Assembly (NCBI GenBank): GCA_029259695.1 | Contig: JAJDEQ010000003.1 | Location: 1-59,566 of the forward strand | Origin: Planctomycetota bacterium | GTDB taxonomy: Bacteria; Planctomycetota; B15-G4 | Direction of reading: 5' to 3' | DNA: 59,566 nt | Shown here: positions 41,851 through 52,200 of the stretch, in pieces | Layout: each line of letters opens with the position of its first letter | Position numbering within the stretch: the stretch's first letter is position 1 | Notes under the pieces: generated by a model | Told to the model about the DNA's origin: nothing | The model's input: only the letters and a program-made list of their open reading frames with translations | The model's database searches: none | Position numbers and translations under genes: made by a program

Positions 41851-43678
41851 AGACGTCCCCGCGCTTGGGCACCGGGATGTCGAACGCGAGTCCGCTGGAG
41901 CCTTCGCCGCGGCCGGTCTTGCGCTGGTGGCCGAGCCAGGTGACGACGCGCCCGTCGCGCCAGCGGCAGCGCTGCCACTTCGTCTCGATGATCGTGCCGG
42001 TCCGCTCGACCTCCTCCTCCGCGACGTAGTAGGAGTCGGGAACGGCGGCTTCCAGGCCCTCGCGCAGCAGGCGCGTGCGCGCTGCGATCTTCTTCGGCAC
42101 GACGCCGTCTTCGCCCTCGAGCAGCCGCGGCATGGCCGCCCGCTGGAGTTGGATCTCGCGGTTGTCGCCGGGGATGTGGACCGGGATGAACGGGATCCAG
42201 TGCTCCGCCACCGAGTTCATCAGCGAGTAGCGGATCTTGGCGTCGTTGGCGAACGCCACGGGCGGTGCGGCGACCACGTCCGCCTGGTACCGGGCGTGCA
42301 GTTCCAGCGCGACCTCCCGGCCACGGCGCGACGAACCGTCGGGCAACTGGACCACCGTCTCGATGCCCCAGACCATGTTCGAGATCTCGTCCCGGATGAA
42401 GGCGACGGACTCGACCGGCTTGCTCTCCAGTCCGGAGGGCGTCGTGGCCGGCAGGAACAAGCGGTCGTCGGGCGCGCCCTTGTTGGTCAGTCGGAACATC
42501 TGCCAGCTCTGCACCGGCCCGGCCGCCGTCACCGCCGGATCGATCCAGAACCGCTCGCCGAACACGTTCGTCACCGCCAGTCCCTTGATCTCGGTCAGCG
42601 ACCCCACCGGCAGGTCGATCGGCAGCAGGAACCAGTCGTTGGCGAAGATCAGCCCGAACTCGATCAGCAGCAGCTTGGCGATGTCCGTCGTGTCGGGGTC
42701 GATGTCACCGAAGTTCGTCACGCCCTCCTCGAAGGTCCAGTGGCGCGTGTTGGGCATGCCGCCGAACTCGACCGTCGTGGGCATGAAGCTCGTGACCTCG
42801 GGCGCGGTCGCGGAGCCGCCGGCGTGGGCTGCGCCCGTCGCCACCGCGTCGAAGTCGAACCAGTCGAGCCGCCCGCCGCGGTACTCCGGCGCTCCCAGGG
42901 CCGCGGGCTGCGTGCCGTCGGGCGCGCTCAACTCGAGGCCGTACTCCAGGTGCCGGGCGCGCCAGGCCTGCAGGCTCTCGTCGGGCTGCAGGTAGCGCGA
43001 CGCCGCCCACGCACCGAACTGCGCGCCGAGGGCGTCGATCTCGGCCTTCTCCGGGTCCACCAGCCCGAGCCCGTCGGAGGCCAGCGCACCGGGTTGCGAC
43101 AGGTGCAGGAACAGGGCGCCGCCGTCGATCATGCGCGTCGCGACCGCTTCCAGCGTCTGCCAGGCGGCCGGATGCGAGGTGACGGCGTGATCGGCCTCGA
43201 GCGCGGGGTCGAACGACGTGAACGGGTAGGCACCGAGGAAGTCGGCCACCCGTGCCCCGTGCCCGCCGGCGTTCAGCAGCTTCTTCCAGCGACGTCCGAG
43301 CGCCAGGCGCAGGTCGGCGTTGTGCAGCCGCCCGTCGAGGGTCAGCGGCGGCGTGCGCGCTTCGATCAGTGCTTCGAGCGGCAGGTCCGGATCGTAGGGC
43401 TGTCGCACGCCGCTGGGCATGTGCAGCTCGGTGACCGCGTCGTTCTTCCAGGCCACCTTGGCGTCCACCGGCGAGCCGGCGTCCTCGCCGATGAACTCGC
43501 CCAGTTGCCACTGGCGGGTGATCATCCACAACGGGTCGCGCACTTCGGCCTGCAGCGCACGGGTGAAGTCCGGCCGGCGCGGACGGCCCTCGAGCCGATT
43601 CCACATGAGCGTGGTGGGCAGCAGCGCCTTCTTGGCGAAGACCGATTCGATCCCTGCGGTGACGACGTACTTGTTCAC
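41849..43678 (-). CDS. 609-aa protein of unknown function, last gene of the protease-linked unit
   Basis: Start is GTG 43678, overlapping the stop of the 1871-aa gene (GTGA). There is no signal peptide. The N-terminal block LPTTLMWNRLEGRPRRPDFT followed by RALQAEVRDPLWMITRQWQL and GEFIGEDAGSPVDAKVAW looks strongly conserved in character (many Trp, Arg, charged). Later blocks include NTRHWTFEEGVTNFGDIDPD, LLLIEFGLIFANDWFLLPID and NSVAEHWIPFIPVHIPGDNR. I have seen such hypothetical proteins in other bacteria but cannot name a family or function. Being tightly coupled to three giant partners suggests a component of the same assembly. Confidence 0.8.
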   Translation of the reverse strand: MNKYVVTAGIESVFAKKALLPTTLMWNRLEGRPRRPDFTRALQAEVRDPLWMITRQWQLGEFIGEDAGSPVDAKVAWKNDAVTELHMPSGVRQPYDPDLPLEALIEARTPPLTLDGRLHNADLRLALGRRWKKLLNAGGHGARVADFLGAYPFTSFDPALEADHAVTSHPAAWQTLEAVATRMIDGGALFLHLSQPGALASDGLGLVDPEKAEIDALGAQFGAWAASRYLQPDESLQAWRARHLEYGLELSAPDGTQPAALGAPEYRGGRLDWFDFDAVATGAAHAGGSATAPEVTSFMPTTVEFGGMPNTRHWTFEEGVTNFGDIDPDTTDIAKLLLIEFGLIFANDWFLLPIDLPVGSLTEIKGLAVTNVFGERFWIDPAVTAAGPVQSWQMFRLTNKGAPDDRLFLPATTPSGLESKPVESVAFIRDEISNMVWGIETVVQLPDGSSRRGREVALELHARYQADVVAAPPVAFANDAKIRYSLMNSVAEHWIPFIPVHIPGDNREIQLQRAAMPRLLEGEDGVVPKKIAARTRLLREGLEAAVPDSYYVAEEEVERTGTIIETKWQRCRWRDGRVVTWLGHQRKTGRGEGSSGLAFDIPVPKRGDV

Positions 43679-46600
43679 CCGTCCGCCTCCAGGAGCGCCA
43701 GTTGGATGTTGTTGTTGAAGGCGAAGTTCAACATGGACGTGATCGGGAACGTGGTCACCGCCGACACGACGGCGGGCACCAGCGGGCCGAGCGCCGTCGG
43801 GTCGACGTGGGCCGGCTCGACGGCGCGCAGCCGGGCGAAGTCGAGGGTCTCGTGCAACGTGTCCACCAGGTCCTGCCAGCGCCAGGCGCCGCGGAAGTCG
43901 GGCGGCGTGGCCAGCAGGATCGCCTGGGGCGCTTCGGAGTTGGGCCGGTCGAAGTGGAACGCGAGGCCGGTGGTCTCCTCGTCAGCGGGGATCACTTCGA
44001 CCCATTCGTCGAGCATCAGGCCCGAGTAGGTCCGGGCCGGCTGGGTGGGCTCGATCTCCGCCCCCGGCCCGAAGTGGGCCGAGTAGAGCAGCTTGTCTTC
44101 GTCGAGCACGAACGGGTCGCCGTTGCGGAACGTGTCCGGGAAGCGCAAGCCCAACCACACGTCGTGGGGACGGTGCGGGAACTGCAGCGCCTCGAGTGAC
44201 GGTTCGTCGGCCGCGCCCAGGGCCTCGCCCAGCAACGCGGCACGCTCCAGGTGACGCAGCCGCTCGCGCACACGGGCGACGCCGTGCAGCCAGTCATCAA
44301 CCGGGAACGGCGTGGCGTCGGGCCCGCTCTGCAAGTGCGTCAACAGCGCGGCGTGGCCCGCCCAGACGTTCTGCCACTCGGCGAGCCGCTCGGACGCGAG
44401 AGTGAACTCCGGCAACACCACGAACGCATCTCCCAACAGCGCGTGCGCGGCCTCCGCCACCGCCGACTGAGCCTTGTTGCCGGCGGTCGCCGCGGCGCGC
44501 GCCAGCGCGTCGGTCGCCCGGGCGTCGCGCCGGGTGATGTCGTCGCGCAGGAAGCCCGCCTTCTGCGCCAGGTCCTGTGCCAGCCCCAGGACGCCGTCGC
44601 GGAAGTCACCCAGCTCGAACGGCTTGTGGTCGATGGTCGCGATGGTCGGCAGCAGGGCCGTGACCGCCACCAGGGTGGCGCCCACCCGCGTGGCCCCGTC
44701 GTGCAGCGCGCGCAGGTTGCCGAGCTCGGTGTCCAGGGTCGTGCGCAGGGCCGCCACCGCCGTCTCCAGGTCGACGATCAGAGCCGGCAGCGGCGCGATC
44801 ACGACGGTGGACACGGTCCGCCCGGCGCGCACCAGCAGCGCCGTGCGTTCCTCGTCGGTGGCGGTGCCCGGCAGCGCGGCGTAGTCGGCCATCACGCCGT
44901 CGTGGTCGGTCTGCTTGGCTTCCCAGCGCTCGATCACGGCGGCGATCGCATCACGCAGTGCGATGAAGCGCGGGCGCCGGCCCTCGACGGCCGTGGTCAG
45001 GCTGGCGGCCTGGAGGCCGAACGGCAGCACGGGTCGCAACATGGCGGCGTAGTCGTCGCCCCACTGATCGATCGCGTCCCGCGCCGCATCCCGCGCCACT
45101 TCGGGGTCGACGCCCTCGCCGATCGCCCCGTCGAGCGCCGTGACGAAGGCCTCGATGGCGGGCAACACGCCCTGCAGTTCGGCCTGCACCGTCGCCACCT
45201 TGTCGGGGCGCACGATCAGCGTCTCGTCCTGGGCGACGCCGGCCTCGATCTGCAGCGACAGGTCGGTGGGCCGCAGCGGCCGCGCGTCCAGGACCGTTCC
45301 GCGCAGGGCTCGGATCAGCGGGGCCAGCTCGAACAGCGTCAGCCCCGCCACCCCCGCCGGCTTGTACTCGAGCGAGAAGACCGCGTCGTCGCGGGGCGCC
45401 GGCGCGCCGTTGCGGATGGCGAAGTCGATCAGCAGATCGTCGAAGCCGGGCATCTCCCGGGCGCCGCCGGCATCCACCAGATAGAAGAGGTCGACGGGGA
45501 CCAGACCGAGGTCGGTCATGGAAGGTGTGAGCGCGACGTCGGTGTTCGTCGCCTGGTCGTGCCAGGTCACCCGGGCGAAGACCGTGGCCGGCCCGGGCAT
45601 CTGACCCGCCAGCCAATGGGCCAACGCCGGCTCGCCCCGGGCCCGCGGCGTCGTGTTGGCCGGGTCGCCCGGCAGCAGTCCGCCCGCGAGCTGCAATCCG
45701 ATCCGGTGGGTGAGCGACTGGCCGCTGCGCGGCGTGGCCACCACCTCGGGCGACGGCGGATGGGTGCCCTTGCTGAACGCGTCGAGGGTGCCCGCGGCCC
45801 GGTCGTAGTTGCCGCGCACCACCTGGTACACGCCCTCGGAGATGGCCAGGTCGCCGACGGCGTCGCCCACGCTGCGCATCCGGGCCACGTGTCCGTCGAT
45901 CAGGTCGGCGATCTGCGGCGCGCTCGGCAGCCCCGGCCCGGTGAACTCGGTCAACGGCGGCAGGTCGATCAAGCCGTAGGGATAGGTGTCCGCGCCCGTC
46001 TCGGCGACGTGCTCCGCGAAAGCCGTGCCGTCGAGCACGTTGCGCGCCTCGACCTGGGTGATCGAGTCGAGCGCCGCCACGGCCGTGAGCTGGTTGCGGT
46101 TGCCCGCCAGCGGGAAGGCCCGGCGCAGGTCGTAGATCAACCGGTCGAGGAACAGACCCGGTTCGTCGTGCAGCGCGCGCTCCAGCCGGTAACCCAGCAG
46201 GGCCCCCAGGGACTGACCGGCCTGGATGCCCTCGATCACCGCCTGGGCGTGGCGCACGCGCTCGGACGACAGGTCCACCGCCAGCAGGTCGGGCGCGCTG
46301 GGCGTGGCGTTGGCCACGTGGCCGTTGCGCAGGATCGCCGCCGTGACGGCGTGATCCAGGGACGGCGCGTGGATGTGTCCGCGGTTGCTGGAGTCGCGCA
46401 TCAAGGGTGCGTCGCGGCCCCGCTGGAACAGGCCCCTCAGCTCGCGGTCGAGCGGCACGGGCTCCAACGTCTGCTGCTTGGGTGCGACGTTCTCCAACCA
46501 GCCGTAGGCGCCCACATGGATACCGGTCTTGCCGAAACCCAGCGCGCTCTCCTCGCGCATGTGCGCGAGTTGCACCGCGTGCAGTCCCGTGCGCCACGCA

Positions 46601-49290
46601 TCCAAGCGATAGGTGAGGCAGTCGACGTGCTCGACGAGTGCGCGTTCGAGCCCGCCCGTGCTCGCGCCCTTCAGCACGTCGAGCGCAGCGAGCTGCCCGT
46701 TCAGGTAGAGGTCCTGGGTCAGCAACGCCTGCGGGATGAAGTCGCCCAGGCGCAGGGACGGATCGCCGGTGACGGCCTGATCGGTCCGGTAGAGCGGCTC
46801 CCACCGGCTCCGGCCGCCGCCCTCCGCCGCCACGTGCACGAACTTGGGCTCCTTGCGCTCGGCCCTGAACTGCGCGTCGTTCCAGCCGAGGGCGACGCGG
46901 CGCAGCGTGAGCCCGGTGTCCACGAAGCCCAGGTCGAGGGCGTGGCGCAGCATCATGTAGAGCAGGGCCCGCGGCGGCTCGTCGCTGAAGCCCTCCTGTT
47001 TGCGCAGCGCGTCGTGGGACGTGCGCGCCGCCGACTGCAGCCAACCGATGTAGTTCTGCCCGTCGGCCCGCCCCACCGAGAGCGGCGCGGTGTCGGACAA
47101 CTCCGCCTCGACCAGCTCGCCCTTGAGCAGGTTGGGATCCTTGAGGAAGACCTTCTCCAGGATCTCCGGCAGCTCGCCCCCGGGTGCCATGCTCCAGCCG
47201 AACTCCTGCAACGCCAGCAGCCCCGCCTGCACGTAGCGCGTCCACTGGGCGCCGAGCGGCGCGCTCACCGGCTCCAACGCGAACCCGAGCGTGTTGTAGT
47301 ACTGCGTGAAGGTCTGGGAGTAGCGCTGGTAGAACTCGGCCGACGTGGGGTGCAGCCCCACGATGTCGAGCAGCGTCTGGTGTGCATCGGCGCCGGCCTC
47401 GCCCACGTGCGCCGCCTGGTTCGAGAGCAACTGCCACAGGTCGACGCCGCGGTCGATCAGGCGGCCCAGGCCGTCGAGGTAGCCGCCGGCCGGCAGCCCC
47501 AGCGCTTGGACGCGCCGCGCATAGGCGCGCGACTTCCACCAGTTCGCCTTCGACCAGACGGTGGCGGGCAGGATGCCGTAGGGCTGCCGGCCGATGCGCA
47601 CCGACGGAACCGTCCCGCGCCCGATGACGAAGCGGTTGAAGAAGTCGCGCGTGTCGCGCACGGCTTCCTCGGAGAAGACCGGCTCCATCATCTGTTCCAT
47701 GTAGTAGCCGAGCGTTCCCGGCCACAAGGCGATGTTCATCGCCCGCGCCTCGGCCTGGTCGGTGCCGTAGTAGTGGGGCGACTTGCGCAGCACCGCCGGG
47801 TCGATGCCCAACATGCCCGCCAACCACGCGCCGTCCTTGCGCGTGCGCCATTCGTGCGGGTCGTCGCCCGGGTCGGTCTCGAAGAAGTGCGTGTAGGTCT
47901 CCGCGGGCTCCTCCCACCAGGAGTAGGCCGCGCGGGACGCGTCGGTGTTGTTGGTGGCGCGTCCCTGGGGCAACAGGGAGAAGCCGTTGCGGCTGGCCTG
48001 GTGGTTGCCGATCAACTGCTCGAGTTCGGCGGCGCCCTCCGCGGCGTCGCTGCCCACGCGGACGCCGAGCACGAACAGCCGGTCGAACTGCGGGTCCAGT
48101 CCGCGTTCGCTCAGGTTCACGACGAAACCCATGCCCTGCGCCACCGCCTGCTCGAAGTCGACGGTCCAGCGCATGGGCTCGGGCAGCTCCAGGTCGGGGC
48201 CGTCGGCCCGCACCTGGTCGGCGTCGTCCGCCGCGGGCTCGGGACCGACCTGCAGGTCGGCGGGGATCGGCTGCCCCACCTCGCTCAACACCTGCTGGTC
48301 GTTGCGGAAGCCCAGCAACACGAGGCGCTCGGGCAGCAGCCAGGCCCGGGCGCCGCGGGTCCACGCGTCGGTGCTCAGGGGCAGCGTGGCCGGGTCGGGC
48401 AGGTCGAGGAAGGTCACCACCGGCACGAGCGAGGGGTCGGGGCGCACCGCCGGGTCGCGCAGGTTCACCGGGACGAGTTCGCCCTCCACCTCAGCCGCAC
48501 GGGCCGCGCCGAGCGCGGCTTCGAGCGCGGCGAAGGCCGCATCCCGCTGAGCACCGGACGACGACCACACCTGCGACCAGAACGCGCCGATGGCTGCCTG
48601 TTCGGCCGCGGGCACCGGCACCGCGGGGCGGATCACGAGCAGGTGCTCACCGGCTGCTGCCACCGGCTCGGCGTTGGTCGGTGCATACAGGTCGATCAAC
48701 CACTTCGCCCGGCCGGCGCCGTGGCTCTTCACCAGGGCGGTCCAGGCCGCGCGCCGACCGGCCTCGTCGCCGCCCGCCCGCCAGACCTGGGTCCAGTAGC
48801 TGGTGATGTTGGTCAACTCGGTCTCGGAGACCTCGGGCTGGAACGTGTCCACCAACGCGTCGTCGGGGAACACACGCACCCACAGGAAGCTCTGCGGCAC
48901 GCCGTTCTCGGTGACCGTCTTGAAGCGCGTCTCCAGCCGCAGCGGGAACAGCGCCATGGGCGTGTCGTCGGGCAGGCGCTCCACGGACTGCCGCGGGTCG
49001 GTGAACAGCGCGAATTCCCGCAGCGCGTCGGCGCGCGCCACGAGCGCGCTGTCGAAGCGAGCCCGCGCGCCCCGGACGTCGACCCGCGCGGTCTGCACCT
49101 GCTGCTGCAGTTGTTGCAGCTTGCCCGCTGCCGCCCCACCGCTGTCGGCGTTGGCCTGACGCGCCAGGGCATCGACTTCACGGGTGAGCCGCTTCGGCAC
49201 GAGTCCCGCGCGGATCAGCTCGGTGCGGGCTGCCTCCACGGCCCGGCGAGCGTCGTTGTAGTCCTTGCGTGCGTCGGCGAACTCAGCCAT
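43675..49290 (-). CDS. 1871-aa protein of unknown function with N-terminal coiled coil
   Basis: Start ATG 49290 lies 8 bases inside the end of the upstream gene. There is no signal peptide. Residues about 1-110 are Ala/Arg/Gln-rich and helical (DARKDYNDARRAVEAARTEL, KLQQLQQQVQTARVDVRGAR), probably coiled coil. A conserved-looking block follows: MALFPLRLETRFKTV, SFLWVRVFPDDALVDTFQPE, TQVWRAGGDEAGRRAAWTAL. Further on are VPSVRIGRQPYGILPATVWS and LEPVPLDRELRGLFQRGRDA. Residues about 1470-1740 are again helical. The C-terminal part ends GLMLDEWVEVIPADEETTGL and a region near FPITSMLNFAFNNN. No enzyme motif is recognised. Size and helical ends suggest a scaffold or filament-forming part. Confidence 0.8.
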   Translation of the reverse strand: MAEFADARKDYNDARRAVEAARTELIRAGLVPKRLTREVDALARQANADSGGAAAGKLQQLQQQVQTARVDVRGARARFDSALVARADALREFALFTDPRQSVERLPDDTPMALFPLRLETRFKTVTENGVPQSFLWVRVFPDDALVDTFQPEVSETELTNITSYWTQVWRAGGDEAGRRAAWTALVKSHGAGRAKWLIDLYAPTNAEPVAAAGEHLLVIRPAVPVPAAEQAAIGAFWSQVWSSSGAQRDAAFAALEAALGAARAAEVEGELVPVNLRDPAVRPDPSLVPVVTFLDLPDPATLPLSTDAWTRGARAWLLPERLVLLGFRNDQQVLSEVGQPIPADLQVGPEPAADDADQVRADGPDLELPEPMRWTVDFEQAVAQGMGFVVNLSERGLDPQFDRLFVLGVRVGSDAAEGAAELEQLIGNHQASRNGFSLLPQGRATNNTDASRAAYSWWEEPAETYTHFFETDPGDDPHEWRTRKDGAWLAGMLGIDPAVLRKSPHYYGTDQAEARAMNIALWPGTLGYYMEQMMEPVFSEEAVRDTRDFFNRFVIGRGTVPSVRIGRQPYGILPATVWSKANWWKSRAYARRVQALGLPAGGYLDGLGRLIDRGVDLWQLLSNQAAHVGEAGADAHQTLLDIVGLHPTSAEFYQRYSQTFTQYYNTLGFALEPVSAPLGAQWTRYVQAGLLALQEFGWSMAPGGELPEILEKVFLKDPNLLKGELVEAELSDTAPLSVGRADGQNYIGWLQSAARTSHDALRKQEGFSDEPPRALLYMMLRHALDLGFVDTGLTLRRVALGWNDAQFRAERKEPKFVHVAAEGGGRSRWEPLYRTDQAVTGDPSLRLGDFIPQALLTQDLYLNGQLAALDVLKGASTGGLERALVEHVDCLTYRLDAWRTGLHAVQLAHMREESALGFGKTGIHVGAYGWLENVAPKQQTLEPVPLDRELRGLFQRGRDAPLMRDSSNRGHIHAPSLDHAVTAAILRNGHVANATPSAPDLLAVDLSSERVRHAQAVIEGIQAGQSLGALLGYRLERALHDEPGLFLDRLIYDLRRAFPLAGNRNQLTAVAALDSITQVEARNVLDGTAFAEHVAETGADTYPYGLIDLPPLTEFTGPGLPSAPQIADLIDGHVARMRSVGDAVGDLAISEGVYQVVRGNYDRAAGTLDAFSKGTHPPSPEVVATPRSGQSLTHRIGLQLAGGLLPGDPANTTPRARGEPALAHWLAGQMPGPATVFARVTWHDQATNTDVALTPSMTDLGLVPVDLFYLVDAGGAREMPGFDDLLIDFAIRNGAPAPRDDAVFSLEYKPAGVAGLTLFELAPLIRALRGTVLDARPLRPTDLSLQIEAGVAQDETLIVRPDKVATVQAELQGVLPAIEAFVTALDGAIGEGVDPEVARDAARDAIDQWGDDYAAMLRPVLPFGLQAASLTTAVEGRRPRFIALRDAIAAVIERWEAKQTDHDGVMADYAALPGTATDEERTALLVRAGRTVSTVVIAPLPALIVDLETAVAALRTTLDTELGNLRALHDGATRVGATLVAVTALLPTIATIDHKPFELGDFRDGVLGLAQDLAQKAGFLRDDITRRDARATDALARAAATAGNKAQSAVAEAAHALLGDAFVVLPEFTLASERLAEWQNVWAGHAALLTHLQSGPDATPFPVDDWLHGVARVRERLRHLERAALLGEALGAADEPSLEALQFPHRPHDVWLGLRFPDTFRNGDPFVLDEDKLLYSAHFGPGAEIEPTQPARTYSGLMLDEWVEVIPADEETTGLAFHFDRPNSEAPQAILLATPPDFRGAWRWQDLVDTLHETLDFARLRAVEPAHVDPTALGPLVPAVVSAVTTFPITSMLNFAFNNNIQLALLEADG

Positions 49291-52200
49291 TGCCGTTCTC
49301 CTGGTCGGGCAGCAGCTCCGACGCGTGCACCGCCATGATCACCGGCGTCTGCAACGCGATGTACGCCAGCTCGGCGGCGCTCACGTTGGCGTCGAGGGGC
49401 ACGTCCTTGTCGGACTCCCACTGTTCGCGCTTCTCCTGGAGCGTCGGGTCGGTGGGCTCGGTGAGGCTGCGGCCGGGGATGTCGGCGACCTTGACCGGGA
49501 CTCCGTCCGCGAGCCCCGGCACCACGTCGGCCCAGGCCAGGTCGTTCCACACGTTGATGTCCGACTGGGGATCGCGCGACACGTCGAAGCCGAAGCGCGC
49601 GTCGCCGGGTACCTCTTCCAGGCGGAAGAACCAGCCCGGCTCGTTGTCCACGGTGTCGTCGCCGCGTGCCTCGAGGGCGGTCAGGTCGAAGCCGAAGAAG
49701 TAGATGTCCGGCGCCACCCGCGCCTCGTACAGCGGCGTGATCGGCGTGACGGTCTCGTCGAAGACCCGTTCCTTGGTCTTGTCGGGCGTGCCGTCCGGCT
49801 TGAGCTGCCACCTGGCGGGCTGGGCGCTGACGATCGTGTTGGGGTACTTCTTCAGCAGCTCGCCGCGCACCACGAGCACCAGTTCCTCTTCCGGATCGGG
49901 ACCTTCCTCGCGGTTGTCGTTGTCGCCCAGGTCGTCGCGCTGCGACCAGAGGTGCAACGGCTTGATGTCCTTGAGCTGCTCGCGCGCCGCCTCCTTGTCC
50001 GCGGCCTGGGCGATCTTCTTGCGCACATCCCAGAACTGGCGGAAGTAGCTGCCGCGCTGGTCGGTGGTGTACTCGCGCCACAGCAGTTCGCGGGCGAACT
50101 CGTGGTTGAGTCCGACCATGTAGGCCTCGATGAACTTCTGGTTGGTCTCCAGCAGCGTGACGCTGTCGGGCTCGACGAGGTGCAGGTTGGGCACGAACAG
50201 CTCGGTGCCCGCCTTGACCAGCGGCTCGTACATGGGCGTGTCGAACTCGGGGTAGGCCATGGCCTCCACGAACTTCTCGCCGATCTGTTCGAGGATGCGG
50301 CCGGGGATGCGCAGGCCGCTCAGTGTCCAGCGCGGAATCGTCGTCTTGGGATCGATGGCGAGCACGACGTCGGCCGCGACCCGGGCCAGGTCGAAGGCGA
50401 CGGTCTCGGGCGGCTTGCCCAGCTCCCCACTCACCTGGATCAGTCGGTACTCGTCGCGCAACGCCGCTTTGAAGCGCCGCGCCTCGTCGTTGTCGACCTC
50501 GCCGCGTCCCACGCTGGGTCGGGTCAGGTCGGTCTGCAGGTCGACCTGCGGAGTCAGCGTGAAGTCTCCCGAGCCCGGCAGCTCGTCGACCGTCTCGGGG
50601 GTCAGGTTCTCCTCGCGCAGGCTGTCCGCCGCGGCCTGCTGGTCCGTCGCCCGCCGCGCCCGGAGCCAGGCACCGACGGCGCCGACGAGCACCGCGCCCG
50701 CGACACCGAGCCCCGTCGCACCGGCGCCCAGGATCCACAACAGGAGCACCAGCAGCAGGATCAACAGGCCCAGGGCCCGCAGCGCGTTCTGCCGGACCCA
50801 CTTGCCGAGTGCGATCCAGGTGGGATCGAGCGCACCGCTCGGCGCGGCGCTCTCGGCCAGTTTGTCGGGCGTCAGGATCTTCTCGGGCACTGCCTTCGGC
50901 GGCGCCGCGGAGATCTCACCCTCGTTCGCCCGGGCGACGAGTTGGCCCCCCGCTTGCCCATCGGTCAGGGCGAGTCGGCCGGCGACCTGAGCTTCGCTCC
51001 GGGCGAGCTGCTTCGCGGTCCGGCCGCCGGGCCGCATGGCGCGCCGCATGGCGCTGGAGGTGAGCGCGACACCCAGGGGACTGCGTGTCATCTGGTGCCG
51101 CAGCGTCAGGCCACCCGAGACGATGCGCGCCTTCATCGGCGCCGTCAGCATCAACAACTGGCCCGCGGGCGCGACGGCGTTCGCCGTGAGCTGGCCCGCG
51201 ATGTGCACCTTGTGCAGGTGCTGGCTCGCGAGCTTCGCAAGCTGGGCCTGGCGGATGCGGCGGTTGGCCTCGAGCACATCGCCGATCTGCTCCCAGGCGG
51301 CCTCCATGTAGGTTTCCTGGGTCTCCTGGATCACCTTGGTGCCGAAGCCGGCGGCGGTGCGCCAGCGCGGATCGAGGTTGAGGTCGTGGACCCAGTTCGC
51401 GCGGTGGGGCACGTCGCTGCGGTCACGCTTGGTGAGCAGGCGTTCGGTGAGCGCGTGCCAGCGACCGTAGATCGGCGGCGTGATCAACGGGTCGGGATCC
51501 TGGTTGACGCGCGCGTCGAGGTCGCCGCTGCCGTTCGCGCCGGGCCCCTGCTCCTGGTAGCTGTCCGCCAGGTTCACGAACGCCGCCAGCTGCAGTTGGA
51601 ACACCTGCGGGTAGGGCGTGGCCCACGTGTCGAACTTGTCGAACTCGAGGCGCTCGGCCTGGCCGAGGGTGGCCAGCGGCGCCTTGAGCGCGCCGCCCAG
51701 GCGCAGCACGCCGCTCAGGTCCGGGTCTTCGATACCCGTGATGTTGGGCGCGGGGTCGGTCACGTCCATGTCGCGGTGACCCACGCGGCTGTCGACGATG
51801 CGCGGTTGGAGCAAGCGCACCAGCGACTCGAAGTCCCCGCGCTCGGACGTGCGGAAGTACCAGCGATGGTAGAAGGGGAAGTAGGTCGTGTCGGGCCGGT
51901 TGGCCGGCACGCCGTAGGCGCCCCACGCCGACGACGTGGCCCCCAGGCCGTTGGCGACGTCGTCGAACAACGGCTTGGGGTCGTGGCCCAGGCCGGCCAG
52001 GCGCCCGCTCTCGAAGGCCGGGATCAGGAACGCGTGGTAGGCCGTCTTGGGCTTGAGTTTGCGCGGGCACAGCAGCCGCGAGCAGGCCGTGTCGGGCGCC
52101 GTGTCGATCACGCGCTGCGCCTCGGCGGCGGCCTTGGCGGCATCCGCCTCCACGACACTCGCGGAGAACTCGTCGTTGAAGTGGGCGTGACCCCAGGCCC

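Noticed and set aside
44251..49338. 1695-aa open frame on the plus strand opposite the 1871-aa gene
   Set aside because: It is antisense to a convincing gene, and its translation is Arg/His/Val/Gly-rich without motifs; GC-rich codon bias keeps the antisense frame open.
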